64,000 bases of DNA from the NCBI RefSeq assembly GCF_009765835.1, contig NZ_LMUS01000006.1:2487369-2551368 (forward strand), in the 5' to 3' direction. The first letter of the stretch is position 1; every line of letters starts with the position of its first letter. The stretch comes from Granulicella sp. L56 (GTDB lineage: Bacteria; Acidobacteriota; Terriglobia; Terriglobales; Acidobacteriaceae). The notes beneath the pieces are model-generated. The model was not told the DNA's origin and did not search any database. It saw only the letters and a list, made by a program, of their open reading frames with translations. Shown here piece after piece: positions 17,541-26,839 of the stretch. A program made the translations under genes and the position numbers.

Positions 17541-19835
17541 ATGCAGAAGATCTTCGAACAGTATGACGTAGTGGTATGTGGCGGTGGTTTAGCGGGAGTT
17601 TGTGCGGCCGTTGCGGCGGCTCGCGGCGGCGCCAGGACGGCACTGGTGCAGGACCGGCCGGTGCTGGGAGGCAACAGCTCGTCCGAGGTGCGGGTAACGC
17701 CGCACGGTGCCGCGGCCTTCCATGCGTATGCAAGAGAGACGGGAATCCTGTCGGAACTATTGATCGAGGAACGTGCGATCAACCACGAGGAAATCTTCGA
17801 AAACGGATGGACCAACTCCGTCTGGGACATGGTGATTTACGACCTGGTGCAGCGGACTGAAAATTTAGCGCTCTATCTGAACACCTCTATCCAGGGAGTC
17901 GCACTGGAAGGAGTCAATCTAACGTTGGTGGAGTGCCGGGTCGGAAACGCTGAGGTCGATCTGTCGTTGGCAGCGAAGGTATTTATCGACTGCACGGGCG
18001 ATGGTCTTGTGGCAGCAGAGGCGGGGTGCGAGTGGCGAATGGGAAGTGAGGGAAGAGCGGAATTCAACGAGCCCCATGCCCCGGCCGAGGCTAACCGGGA
18101 TGTGATGGGAAACTCAATCCACTTCAAGACAAAAGATATGGGGAGACCGGCTCCTTTCAAACTGCCGAGTTGGGCTATCGAACACACCGACGGGCGATAT
18201 TTTTACGATCAGGGGCGGCTGCCCAAAGAAATTCGCGGGGGTTACTGGTGGATCGAGATCGGGGTGCCGTATGACACGATTCATCAGGCGGAGACGATTC
18301 GTCATGAGCTGACGCGACACGCGCTCGGGGTGTGGGACTGGATCAAGAATAAGGATCCGAAGACGATGAAGCTCGCGGAGAATTACGCACTGGACTGGAT
18401 TGGGCAGGTTCCTGGAAAACGCGAGAGTCGACGCGTGATGGGACGCTACCTGATGACCGAGTGGGACGCCATTCGCTGTACGGTGCATCCAGATGAGGTG
18501 GCCTTTGGCGGCTGGTTTATCGATATTCACACTCCAGGCGGTCTGCTGGCGGAGACGAGTGAGCCCGCTAGCGCAGAAGGGTACTCGGAGACGAGTGAGT
18601 ATGCCTCTCGATCGTATGCGGGGCCGTATGGTATCCCACTGCGGATGCTGGTTACAAAAGATATCAGCAATCTTATGATGGCAGGACGTAATGTAAGCGC
18701 CACCCATTGCGCATTGGCTACCGTTCGGGTGATGGCGACGACGGCATTGATGGGCCAGGCCGCGGGAGTCGCGGCTGCGGTTGCTGTCGAGAAGAATCTC
18801 AGCCTCGAAGAGATATGCCTCAATCACTACGAGACCGTGCAGCAGCGGCTGCTTCGCGGCGGATGTTTTCTGCCCAACGTTGTCAACCAGGACTCGCTCG
18901 ACAAAGCGCGAAGTGCAACCGTATCGGCGACCAGCGAGGCTACCTTCCGTGGTCTTGGGCCGGAGAGCGTCGGCGAGCATGACGGCCTGAGCCTCTGGCG
19001 TGATCAGGCGGTACCTCTGCGCGAAGAACTGCTGCAGCGGCGAGGGCAATGGGTGGGGTTGGGAGGCGAGCCGCTGAAGTCGGTAAGCTTCTGTCTCTCC
19101 AATCGCTCTGAACAGTCACAACGCGTTGGGGTGCAGGCGATGCGGGTTCGTCACATCTGGGACTACGCAGTGAGTGACGCAATGGTGATCGCTAGCGACA
19201 CCTTACTCGTCGAGCCAGGGGACCAGCAATGGATAACCTGGACGCTCCCGTACGGAATCGAGCTTCCGAGCGAGGGATATATCCGCTTTGATCTCCTTGA
19301 AAATGCGAATGTTTTCTGGCATGTGGCAGGTGCGATCGAGCCAGGGCATGTCTCGGCCTTCGAGATGGCGCCCGGTAAAATGCGACGCTACTCGAGCGGC
19401 GTCACGCTTGCACTGCGTGTAGATCCACCTCAACAGTGCTTCTCGGCTGCGAATGTCATCAGTGGTCAAACACGTCCTCATCGCGGAACCAATCTGTGGC
19501 GATCCGACCCTGCGGAATCACTTCCGCAATCGTTGACGATAACTTGGGATAATCCACAAGCGATCTCCGAGGTCGAACTAACCTTTCCCGGACACCTGCT
19601 TCGGGAGTATCACGCATACGCTCCGTTCTACCGTGATCCGCAGTGCGTGAGGGACTACGACCTGCAGGTAGAGCGTGGGAGCAGTTGGCAAAGCGTGATC
19701 GAGGTGAGAGGAAATTATCAGAGGCGGCGAAGACATGTTCTGGATTCACCGGTGATGGCGAAAAAGATGCGAGTGGTGATCCTCGCAACTAACGGCGACC
19801 CCTCAGCCGCAATCTATGAAATTCGGATCTACTAA
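17541..19835 (+). CDS. FAD-dependent oxidoreductase with C-terminal beta-sandwich (copy 1)
   Basis: A 764-residue protein of the FAD_oxidored type. The N-terminus has a dinucleotide-binding fold (VVVCGGGLAGVCAAVAAARG) followed by the phrase VQDRPVLGGNSSSEVR. The second FAD contact region is GRNVSATHCALATVRVMATT, GQAAGVAAA (near residues 375-415). The last 270 or so residues look like a discoidin/galactose-binding-type sandwich, ending AAIYEIRIY. No signal peptide is present, so it probably acts in the cytoplasm, perhaps oxidising the compound imported by the MFS carrier 5 bases upstream. I chose ATG 17541; the open frame extends far into the MFS gene, but that part has no family sequence. A paralogue lies at 28,124. 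Confidence 0.87.
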   Translation: MQKIFEQYDVVVCGGGLAGVCAAVAAARGGARTALVQDRPVLGGNSSSEVRVTPHGAAAFHAYARETGILSELLIEERAINHEEIFENGWTNSVWDMVIYDLVQRTENLALYLNTSIQGVALEGVNLTLVECRVGNAEVDLSLAAKVFIDCTGDGLVAAEAGCEWRMGSEGRAEFNEPHAPAEANRDVMGNSIHFKTKDMGRPAPFKLPSWAIEHTDGRYFYDQGRLPKEIRGGYWWIEIGVPYDTIHQAETIRHELTRHALGVWDWIKNKDPKTMKLAENYALDWIGQVPGKRESRRVMGRYLMTEWDAIRCTVHPDEVAFGGWFIDIHTPGGLLAETSEPASAEGYSETSEYASRSYAGPYGIPLRMLVTKDISNLMMAGRNVSATHCALATVRVMATTALMGQAAGVAAAVAVEKNLSLEEICLNHYETVQQRLLRGGCFLPNVVNQDSLDKARSATVSATSEATFRGLGPESVGEHDGLSLWRDQAVPLREELLQRRGQWVGLGGEPLKSVSFCLSNRSEQSQRVGVQAMRVRHIWDYAVSDAMVIASDTLLVEPGDQQWITWTLPYGIELPSEGYIRFDLLENANVFWHVAGAIEPGHVSAFEMAPGKMRRYSSGVTLALRVDPPQQCFSAANVISGQTRPHRGTNLWRSDPAESLPQSLTITWDNPQAISEVELTFPGHLLREYHAYAPFYRDPQCVRDYDLQVERGSSWQSVIEVRGNYQRRRRHVLDSPVMAKKMRVVILATNGDPSAAIYEIRIY

Positions 19836-19841
19836 AAACTC

Positions 19842-19871
19842 TTGACAACTGCTGGTGGCGGTCACTAATCT
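19842..19871 (+). promoter_or_regulatory. Predicted sigma70-type promoter of GH30-2
   Basis: TTGACA (19842-19847) and TAATCT (19866-19871) are 18 bases apart, the same geometry as the MFS-1 promoter, with the operator 10 bases further on. Confidence 0.5.
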
Positions 19872-19881
19872 CGCTGCACAC

Positions 19882-19895
19882 GTTAACCGATTAAC
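19882..19895 (+). promoter_or_regulatory. Predicted LacI-family operator, GH30-2/receptor 2
   Basis: GTTAACCGATTAAC differs from the perfect palindrome at one base. It lies between the predicted -10 box and the GH30-2 start, a position suited to repression. Confidence 0.8.
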
Positions 19896-19910
19896 ATAAG
19901 CGTTGAACCA

Positions 19911-21395
19911 ATGACAGGTCTAAAGCGATTTTCCGCAAGCAGCGCCAATACGATGAAGTCGCTGACGCTGCTTGCTTGTCTTTGCGCTGGGACAGCTTTC
20001 GCGGCCAGTAACGCTGGGGTCTATAAGATTCGCGGAGATCAGCCGCAACAAATCATTAGAGGGCTCGGATTCGAAATACAGAGCGATAGCATCGGCTCGG
20101 GCAACGCCGGAATGCCCGCTGAGGTCATCGCCGTGCCACATGACCTCAGCCCGAATGAGAAGGTCCGCTTCTATAAGGAGATGCTGCACGGGTTTCGCTA
20201 TGCCAGACTTGCGATGGGGCTGTATCTGCGAGGATACGATGCACAAAAGAAGCACATCATAGAGCGTTATCCGGGCCAGATGGATGACCTGCGCGCGATG
20301 CAGCAAGTCTCGGGAATTGAAGGCTTCGATGTGGAGTATTGGTCTCCCGCCCCGTTCTGGAAACAGGGAACAACTTATTACGGTGGAGGCATTCGTTCAA
20401 CAGAGCCTGCATTCCTTGAGGCTTTTAGCGACGCGATGGTGGAGGACCTTAAGTATTTACAAGGGCATGGACTACGGATCGCGCAATGGGGGCTGCAGAA
20501 TGAGCCCGTCGTTGGCCTGACGAAACGCAAAGATCAGATAAGCGACCCGATGGATAGGAAGCAATCTTATGCGAGCTGCTATTACACTCCGAGCGATTAC
20601 GCCGCGGTGTTGAAGGTTACAGTTCCCAAGGTGCGGACTTTGCTGCCGGAGGTTTTCATTCACGCTCCGAGCTGGGATGGGCCAGCGGGCCCCTTCGCGG
20701 CGGAGATTCGCAAAGACCCGGAATTGCTGAAGAATATCGACGGCTGGACATGGCATCAGATTGGTCATAATTCGAACGACCAGATTGATCTGCGCAAAAA
20801 GTACATGCAGGGCGCGGACGGCAAGCCTGTCTTTCAGAATGAGTTCGAGTATCAACCCTGGGACGAAAAGAAGATTGCTTCGCCGTTTATGAATACCGGG
20901 CAGGCCTTGATGAACTGGATGGTGTTCGAGAACTCGCCAACCTGGTTCTGGCTTCATGCTCTTAAGCCAGTTACAAATTTAGAGGCAGCCGGCTACTCGC
21001 TTGGATACTGGCGTCCGGCAGGAGCGTTGCAGCAAAATCTTCGGCCGAAGTTGCAGCCGGGACGCTGGGAGTTCAACCCTCAGAACTGGAATGCGATTGC
21101 AGGTTTTCTGAAGTATTTGCCGTGGGATTCGACGCGAATCACCGTGGAAGAGAGCACAGTCGAGTACGACCAGCGCATCCTTGCGTGGCGCAGTAAGAAA
21201 GGCAGACTAGGAATCGCTCTTTCAAATCGCGGAGCGCAACCCTACACCTTTCATATTGAAGGGATAGAGTCAAAGTCCCTTGTCGGCCACCGATATACGA
21301 TTGCTGCCCTCGATGTTTCTTTGGGGCAGAAGTCCGGACAGCAGATTGACATTACCGTACCACCACAGTCGTTCGAGTTTTGGACGGCTCGTTAG
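19911..21395 (+). CDS. GH30-like glycoside hydrolase (copy 2)
   Basis: A paralogue of the enzyme at 13,510, 494 residues from ATG 19911; ATG 19953 (MKSLTLLACLCAGTAFA) is an alternative start that gives a tighter signal peptide. The catalytic regions are conserved: WGLQNEP (Glu198) and QNEFEYQP (Glu311). The two copies agree over most positions, but differ in the loop after PAPFWK and in the stretch after the acid/base residue, so they may prefer different linkages or chain ends. It starts 16 bases after a predicted LacI operator, and receptor 2 follows after 47 bases, so they probably form one transcript. Confidence 0.85.
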   Translation: MTGLKRFSASSANTMKSLTLLACLCAGTAFAASNAGVYKIRGDQPQQIIRGLGFEIQSDSIGSGNAGMPAEVIAVPHDLSPNEKVRFYKEMLHGFRYARLAMGLYLRGYDAQKKHIIERYPGQMDDLRAMQQVSGIEGFDVEYWSPAPFWKQGTTYYGGGIRSTEPAFLEAFSDAMVEDLKYLQGHGLRIAQWGLQNEPVVGLTKRKDQISDPMDRKQSYASCYYTPSDYAAVLKVTVPKVRTLLPEVFIHAPSWDGPAGPFAAEIRKDPELLKNIDGWTWHQIGHNSNDQIDLRKKYMQGADGKPVFQNEFEYQPWDEKKIASPFMNTGQALMNWMVFENSPTWFWLHALKPVTNLEAAGYSLGYWRPAGALQQNLRPKLQPGRWEFNPQNWNAIAGFLKYLPWDSTRITVEESTVEYDQRILAWRSKKGRLGIALSNRGAQPYTFHIEGIESKSLVGHRYTIAALDVSLGQKSGQQIDITVPPQSFEFWTAR

Positions 21396-21442
21396 GCTTT
21401 TTAACATCCAGGTAGTTTACGAAGCAATCAGGAGTAGCAGAT

Positions 21443-24400
21443 ATGTTCAACATCGTGAGGCAGCGCAAATTGTTCGTCTTTCATCGTAGAGCAGCCGTAG
21501 TGCTTGCTCTTGTCACTCTCTTGGGCTTTAGCGTTCCGTCTACCCATGCACAGCAGGGAACAGGAAACATCATTGGCGTGGTGAAAGACTCCAGCGGCGC
21601 AGCTGTAGCGGGAGCGTCGGTTGAGATTGAAAACCGCGATCGTCGAGAAATCGTCGATTTGACGACGAACGGAGCTGGGTTCTTTAGCTCGCCGCCGCTG
21701 GTCCTTGGGAGCAACTACAAGGTCACGGCATCCTCGAAAGGGTTTGAAACATTCATCCTTACCGGCGTCGCGGTTACGGTCGGTGCGCGCGTGGAGGCGG
21801 ATGCGACCCTTCAGCCAGGCGGGGTGAATTCGACTGTGACGGTTGAGGCTTCGCAAGCGTCGGTGCTCGATACAACAAGTGGGACGTTGGGCGCAGTGAT
21901 CGGAGAGAAGTCAGTTCAAGAGCTGCCCCTCAATGGTCGCAACGTGATCGCACTGACTACCCTTACGCCTGGGGTGCGGGTTAATACAACGGTCAGTCAG
22001 TCTGGCTTTGCCAATCGCGGCACGAACCTATCGGCTATTTCGATCAATGGATCGCCTACCGGGTCAAATTCTTACATCCTCGATGGTCAAAGCAATCTAT
22101 CGACGACTACAGGCGAGATTGCCGTGAATCCGAACGTCGACTCAATTCAGGAGTTCAAAGTGCAGAGCGGTGTCTTCTCCGCCCAGTATGGATTCACCCT
22201 CGGTGGCGTAGTGAATCTGGTTTCCCGCACTGGAACGAACCAGTTCCACGGATCGGTCTATGAGTTTCTGCGAAACGATATCTTCAATGCTCGCAATTAC
22301 TTTGCGACCGTAGGTACAGTATCGAAGCCTGTCCTTCGCTACAACCAATTCGGTGGGACCATTGGTGGGCCAATCATCCATGATCGTGCATTCTTCTTCG
22401 GCAACTTCGAGACGTACCGGTTCATTCAGGCGTCTCCACAGTTTCTGAGCGTTCCGACAGCAGCGTTCCGAGCTGGCGATTTTTCATTGCTCCAGGATAA
22501 TAACGGAAATTCCATTCCTCTCTATAACCCATACACGACCGCCGTAAGTACTGTTGGGGGAGCCACAACCTATTCGCGTCAGCGTTACGCCAACAATCAA
22601 GTTACAAATCTCGATCCGGTAGCGGTTGCTTACCAAAATGCCTTTTACCCATTGCCGAACGTTACACCGGCGACCGTGGCCCAGCAGCGAACGAACACCA
22701 ATAACTTTCAGTTCAACAACAAGGGCATCAGCAACATGTACAACGGGCTGGGCCGCGTGGATTATCACCTTACGTCGAAGGACATGGTTTTTGCCCGGTT
22801 CGCGTATTACAGCAACTATACGAACGGCGGGACGGGAGGAGGAACCTACTATCCAAATCCTGTGATCGCCAATCGGTACGATACGTATCGCGTGAAGGAG
22901 TTGTTGGTTGGCGACACGCATGTCTACTCTTCGTCATTGATCAACGACCTGCGACTGTCGATTGAGCGACAGGAGTTTCCATTTCAGGCGGCAAGCGCAG
23001 GCCAGAATTATCCGCAGAAGCTAGGATTGCCGTCGAACGTACCCAACTTTGCCATACCGACGGTCAGCAACGGCTTGCCTGCTTCCAACCAGACAATCGG
23101 CTTCCGTGCATATACACTGCCGCAGGTGACAGATACAGTGACGAAGATTGTTGGTCGGCACGCGTTGACCTTCGGTTTCGATTGGCGTTACAACGCGGGT
23201 GCCAACCTACAACGGAATGCGCCATCAGGCACATTCAGTTTTGCCGCCGGACTGACCGCCGATCCCTCGGGCGCGGCACCAGCTTCGGGAACGGTGAACA
23301 GCGGTAACACCTATGCAACTTTTCTCGCGGGAGCTGTTAGTGCCGCCAGCATCCAGACGAATACGGGTGAGCTCGATCGCTCATTCAGCACATCGTTCTT
23401 CATTCAGGATGACTGGCAGGTATCGGACCGCCTGACCCTAAACTTGGGCCTGCGGTACGACTATCAGCAGCAGCCGTTCGAACAGAACAATGGATACAGC
23501 AACTTCAATCCCAATATCTCTTCTGGCGGTTTTGTGGGAGTGGTCCAGTATGCGAACACGAGCGGCGTCGGACGCAATTTTGTCCCGGAAAGCTACACGG
23601 ACTTTGGACCACGTGTAGGCTTCGCATACAAGTTGACAGACGATGGCAAGACAATTGTGCGAGGAGGCTTCGGGATCTATTATCCGCTTTTCTTCAACTC
23701 AATTTATACCGGCCAAGTAAACGGATTTGCATCTACTGGCACCAACTACAATCCCAACGTTACTAACACACCGGCGTTCCAGTTCAAGGATGGCTTTCCT
23801 ACCGAGCCGCTGCAGCCAATCGGGGCCGCCTTTGGTCCCCTCGGTTTTCTTGGGCAGAGTGTGGGCTTTCAGGATCCGAAGCAGTGGAAGTCGCCGATGT
23901 CTCAACAATACACTCTGAGCGTGGAGCGCCAGATTCCTTACGACGTCGTGTTGCAGGCGACGTATGTGGGTAACCACGGAGTCCATCTGCCTGCGGGCGG
24001 CTACAATATCGATTCTTTGAATCCAAGCTACTTTGGACTGGGAAGAACAGCGCTACAGTCGCAGGTTCCCAATCCCTACGCGGGCAAGATTAGCGGCTCT
24101 CTTGGTGCCGCGACGATCACGAGGGCGCAGTCTCTTCTCCCTTTCCCGGACTACACGGCTGTCAACACCTACAACCCGCACAACGGCAATCTGATTGCTC
24201 ATTATCTTGAGTTGTCGGCGCAGCGGCAGGCAAGGACAGGACTGACCGTTCTCTTTGGCTACACTATGGGTAAATTGTTGGATGACAGCGCCGGTTCTCC
24301 GCTCGCTTACCTCAACGGCTTGGCTGCGAACAATGGCTATCAGAACGTTTACAACCGGAGCGCAGAGTACTCGCTTGACCCCTCCGATGTCTCACAGCGC

Positions 24401-25024
24401 GCTACGGTGAGCGCTCTCTATAACCTGCCATTCGGACGTGGTCAGCGTTTCTCTGCGCATAATGGATTTGTCGATCGCGTGATTGGAGGGTTTCAGTTCA
24501 ACCTGATCGGTGTGTTCCAGACCGGGACACCCTTGACCATTACTGGAGCAAATGCCTTTTCGGCGACTCGTCCCAACTACACCCCGGGACAGAAGGTGGC
24601 GATTTCCAACCAGTCGGTGACAAAGTGGTTCAACACCTATGCGTTCCAGAACCCCACGGACTATACCTTTGGCAATGTGCCTCGCACGCTGCCTCATGTT
24701 CGAGGTCCGGGCACGGAGAACTTCGACTTTTCCATCTTCAAGACGACGGAGATTACGGAGCGCCTAAAGTTGCAGCTACGTGTCGAGGCTTTTAATGTAC
24801 TCAACCATGTCAACTTTGGACTTCCAAATACCTCGTTTTCAGCGAGCGCCAACACGTTGTCGAATGGCAACGGTGTGTCGGCAGGTTGTAATGTAACGGC
24901 TAGCGATGCAAGTGGAACGCCGACTGCGGGAACCGGGAACTGCAATACGAACAGCTCTTTCGGTGTCATTACGAGCGCGGCCGACGGACGTTCGCTCCAA
25001 CTTGCGGCGAAGCTGATGTTCTAG
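21443..25024 (+). CDS. TonB-dependent receptor, Oar-like (receptor 2)
   Basis: An outer-membrane receptor of 1,193 residues; ATG 21443 has CAGGAG at 21429-21434. After the signal peptide (ending THAQ) come the carboxypeptidase-regulatory-like domain (NIIGVVKDSSGAAVAGASV), a plug (QELPLNGRNVIALTTL, NSYILDGQSNL, VSRTGTNQFHGSVYEF) and the barrel (FFIQDDWQVSDRLTLNLGL), ending AAKLMF. It follows GH30-2 and lies under the same LacI operator, so it is the likely importer of the glycan whose fragments are degraded by GH30, GH2 and GH31. A terminator follows. Confidence 0.93.
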   Translation: MFNIVRQRKLFVFHRRAAVVLALVTLLGFSVPSTHAQQGTGNIIGVVKDSSGAAVAGASVEIENRDRREIVDLTTNGAGFFSSPPLVLGSNYKVTASSKGFETFILTGVAVTVGARVEADATLQPGGVNSTVTVEASQASVLDTTSGTLGAVIGEKSVQELPLNGRNVIALTTLTPGVRVNTTVSQSGFANRGTNLSAISINGSPTGSNSYILDGQSNLSTTTGEIAVNPNVDSIQEFKVQSGVFSAQYGFTLGGVVNLVSRTGTNQFHGSVYEFLRNDIFNARNYFATVGTVSKPVLRYNQFGGTIGGPIIHDRAFFFGNFETYRFIQASPQFLSVPTAAFRAGDFSLLQDNNGNSIPLYNPYTTAVSTVGGATTYSRQRYANNQVTNLDPVAVAYQNAFYPLPNVTPATVAQQRTNTNNFQFNNKGISNMYNGLGRVDYHLTSKDMVFARFAYYSNYTNGGTGGGTYYPNPVIANRYDTYRVKELLVGDTHVYSSSLINDLRLSIERQEFPFQAASAGQNYPQKLGLPSNVPNFAIPTVSNGLPASNQTIGFRAYTLPQVTDTVTKIVGRHALTFGFDWRYNAGANLQRNAPSGTFSFAAGLTADPSGAAPASGTVNSGNTYATFLAGAVSAASIQTNTGELDRSFSTSFFIQDDWQVSDRLTLNLGLRYDYQQQPFEQNNGYSNFNPNISSGGFVGVVQYANTSGVGRNFVPESYTDFGPRVGFAYKLTDDGKTIVRGGFGIYYPLFFNSIYTGQVNGFASTGTNYNPNVTNTPAFQFKDGFPTEPLQPIGAAFGPLGFLGQSVGFQDPKQWKSPMSQQYTLSVERQIPYDVVLQATYVGNHGVHLPAGGYNIDSLNPSYFGLGRTALQSQVPNPYAGKISGSLGAATITRAQSLLPFPDYTAVNTYNPHNGNLIAHYLELSAQRQARTGLTVLFGYTMGKLLDDSAGSPLAYLNGLAANNGYQNVYNRSAEYSLDPSDVSQRATVSALYNLPFGRGQRFSAHNGFVDRVIGGFQFNLIGVFQTGTPLTITGANAFSATRPNYTPGQKVAISNQSVTKWFNTYAFQNPTDYTFGNVPRTLPHVRGPGTENFDFSIFKTTEITERLKLQLRVEAFNVLNHVNFGLPNTSFSASANTLSNGNGVSAGCNVTASDASGTPTAGTGNCNTNSSFGVITSAADGRSLQLAAKLMF

Positions 25025-25045
25025 TGTGCAATCCTCTGTAGCCCT

Positions 25046-25084
25046 GGGGCAGTGAGGACGCAAACCTTGCTGCCCCTTCTTTGT
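25046..25084 (+). terminator. Rho-independent terminator after receptor 2
   Basis: GGGGCAG (25046-25052) pairs with CTGCCCC (25070-25076), and the T-rich TTCTTTGT follows. It probably ends the GH30-2/receptor-2 transcript, so the GH2 gene 37 bases on may need its own promoter or depend on read-through. Confidence 0.7.
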
Positions 25085-25120
25085 ACTTGAGTTGGTATGA
25101 AGTTCAGTTGAGGAGATGAG

Positions 25121-26836
25121 ATGAAATTGCGATGTCTTGCACTTCTGACGATGAGCATGGCCTTAATGGGCACGGCATCGGCGGCGCATAAGGTTGACCT
25201 GGGCGGTAGCGGATGGACGTTTCAGACGACGCTGGATGAGAAAGCTGTGCCGGTCAGTGTTCCACACACGTGGATGACGATGCGCGGATATGAGAAGTTC
25301 ATCGGGAATGCAACCTATCAGCGCGACTTCATTGCTCCCGATCTGAAGCCGGGACAGGTGGTGCGATTGCATTTTGATGCCGTCTACGATGTAGCTCATG
25401 TCTGGTTCAACGGCCGCATGGTGGGCGTGCACGAGGGGGGATATACGCCTTTTGAATTCGATGTGACGAAGCTGATGAAACCGGGCCCGAACCATATTCT
25501 GTTAGAGGTGGACAATACACCTACGCTCTCGACTATCCCGGCGATCGCGTCTTCGCATGGCTCGAAAGACTATCCGCTATATGGCACAGCGGTAGGCGAA
25601 GGCATCGTGGGATGGATTCCGTATGGAGGAATCGTTCGGCCGGTATATCTGTTGATCACCGACGCGATGTATTTGCAGAGGATGAAGGTTGACGCAAAGC
25701 CCGATCTTGCAAGTCACACTGCATCGATTCAGGTACGGGCATGGCTTCACAATGGTGGTGCTGCTGGCAGTTCAGCTTCCGTGAGGGGAGACGTAGCTGG
25801 ACTTCGGATGAAGTTCAAGTCCGTTCGCATTGCAGCAAATGGCGATGCTGAAGTAATGTGGCGCGGTACCCTGCGGGATGCGCATTTGTGGAGTGTGCGG
25901 GATCCATTTTTATACGATGCGCGAGTTGCCGTTGATGGGGATGAATTGACGGCGAAAATTGGCGTGCGCGAGATTCGCGTTCAAGGGACACAGCTTCTCC
26001 TGAACGGTAAGCCTGTGCATCTGTTCGGCGCTAATCGCGTTAATGACCATCCAAAGGAAGGTATAGCTGAGTCGGACGCAATTATTGAACGTGACATGTC
26101 AGATATGCTGGCAGATAACATGCGCATGATGCGGATTGCACACTACCCGCAGCCGCCTGCGCTATTGGATTTTGCAGACAAGCATGGGATGTTGATTATT
26201 GCCGAGGCAGGCAATTGGAACATGAGCGCGTGGCAGATGGCAGATCCTGGAATTCGTACGCTGTGGAAGCGACAGATGAAGGAGATGATGGAGCAGGACT
26301 GGAACCATCCTTCCGTCATTGCATGGAGCGTGGGCAATGAATACGAATCCTATACAAAGGATGGCATCGACTGGACACGAGACATGCGGGCCTACACTCT
26401 GGGATTGGACCCTACCAAGCTGATTACGTTTGCATCGCGGTTCACCCAGGAGCCTGTTGTAAAGACCGGCAAGGATGAGGCGAGCCAGTACTCGGACTTT
26501 GTCTCCGTCAATATTTATGGCAACTATGCCAAACGGTTTGATCGGGTGCACGAGCTATATCCGGACAAGCCCGTATTCGTGACCGAGTTTGGCAAGATGG
26601 GTGAGCCGGGAAAGCACGATCCTGAGCGGATCAAAGACATCACCGATGCGGTAACTGCGATGAAGGCGAGGCCGTGGATGATTGGAGGATCATTGTGGAC
26701 GTGGAACGACTACCGTTCACTGCATCGCGGAACTCCGGCGAGCGGAATCCGCTATTGGGGGGTCGTGAATGTGAACCGGGAGCACCGCGACAGTTGGGAT
26801 GCGGTGCAAAAGTTATTTGCCACCGAGCTACCGTAA
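25121..26836 (+). CDS. GH2 glycoside hydrolase (beta-glucuronidase/beta-galactosidase type)
   Basis: A secreted GH2 enzyme of 571 residues with signal peptide MALMGTASAAH and a good ribosome-binding site (GAGGAGATG). The domain order is typical: sugar-binding jelly roll (VPHTWM, RLHFDAVYDVAHVWFNG), Ig-like sandwich, then the barrel with GVREIRVQGTQLLLNGKPVHLFGANR, acid/base Glu407 (SVGNEYES) and nucleophile Glu489 (VTEFGKMG). Length and motifs fit short beta-glucuronidase-like members better than the 1,000-residue LacZ type. Together with ExuT-like carriers nearby this hints at uronic-acid glycans, but that is inference. It is convergent with MFS-2, with only 3 bases between the stops. Confidence 0.88.
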   Translation: MKLRCLALLTMSMALMGTASAAHKVDLGGSGWTFQTTLDEKAVPVSVPHTWMTMRGYEKFIGNATYQRDFIAPDLKPGQVVRLHFDAVYDVAHVWFNGRMVGVHEGGYTPFEFDVTKLMKPGPNHILLEVDNTPTLSTIPAIASSHGSKDYPLYGTAVGEGIVGWIPYGGIVRPVYLLITDAMYLQRMKVDAKPDLASHTASIQVRAWLHNGGAAGSSASVRGDVAGLRMKFKSVRIAANGDAEVMWRGTLRDAHLWSVRDPFLYDARVAVDGDELTAKIGVREIRVQGTQLLLNGKPVHLFGANRVNDHPKEGIAESDAIIERDMSDMLADNMRMMRIAHYPQPPALLDFADKHGMLIIAEAGNWNMSAWQMADPGIRTLWKRQMKEMMEQDWNHPSVIAWSVGNEYESYTKDGIDWTRDMRAYTLGLDPTKLITFASRFTQEPVVKTGKDEASQYSDFVSVNIYGNYAKRFDRVHELYPDKPVFVTEFGKMGEPGKHDPERIKDITDAVTAMKARPWMIGGSLWTWNDYRSLHRGTPASGIRYWGVVNVNREHRDSWDAVQKLFATELP

Positions 26837-26839
26837 AGT

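Noticed and set aside
18114..19049. Minus-strand 311-codon frame inside FAD-1
   Set aside because: A shadow frame with the composition of reverse-complemented coding sequence.
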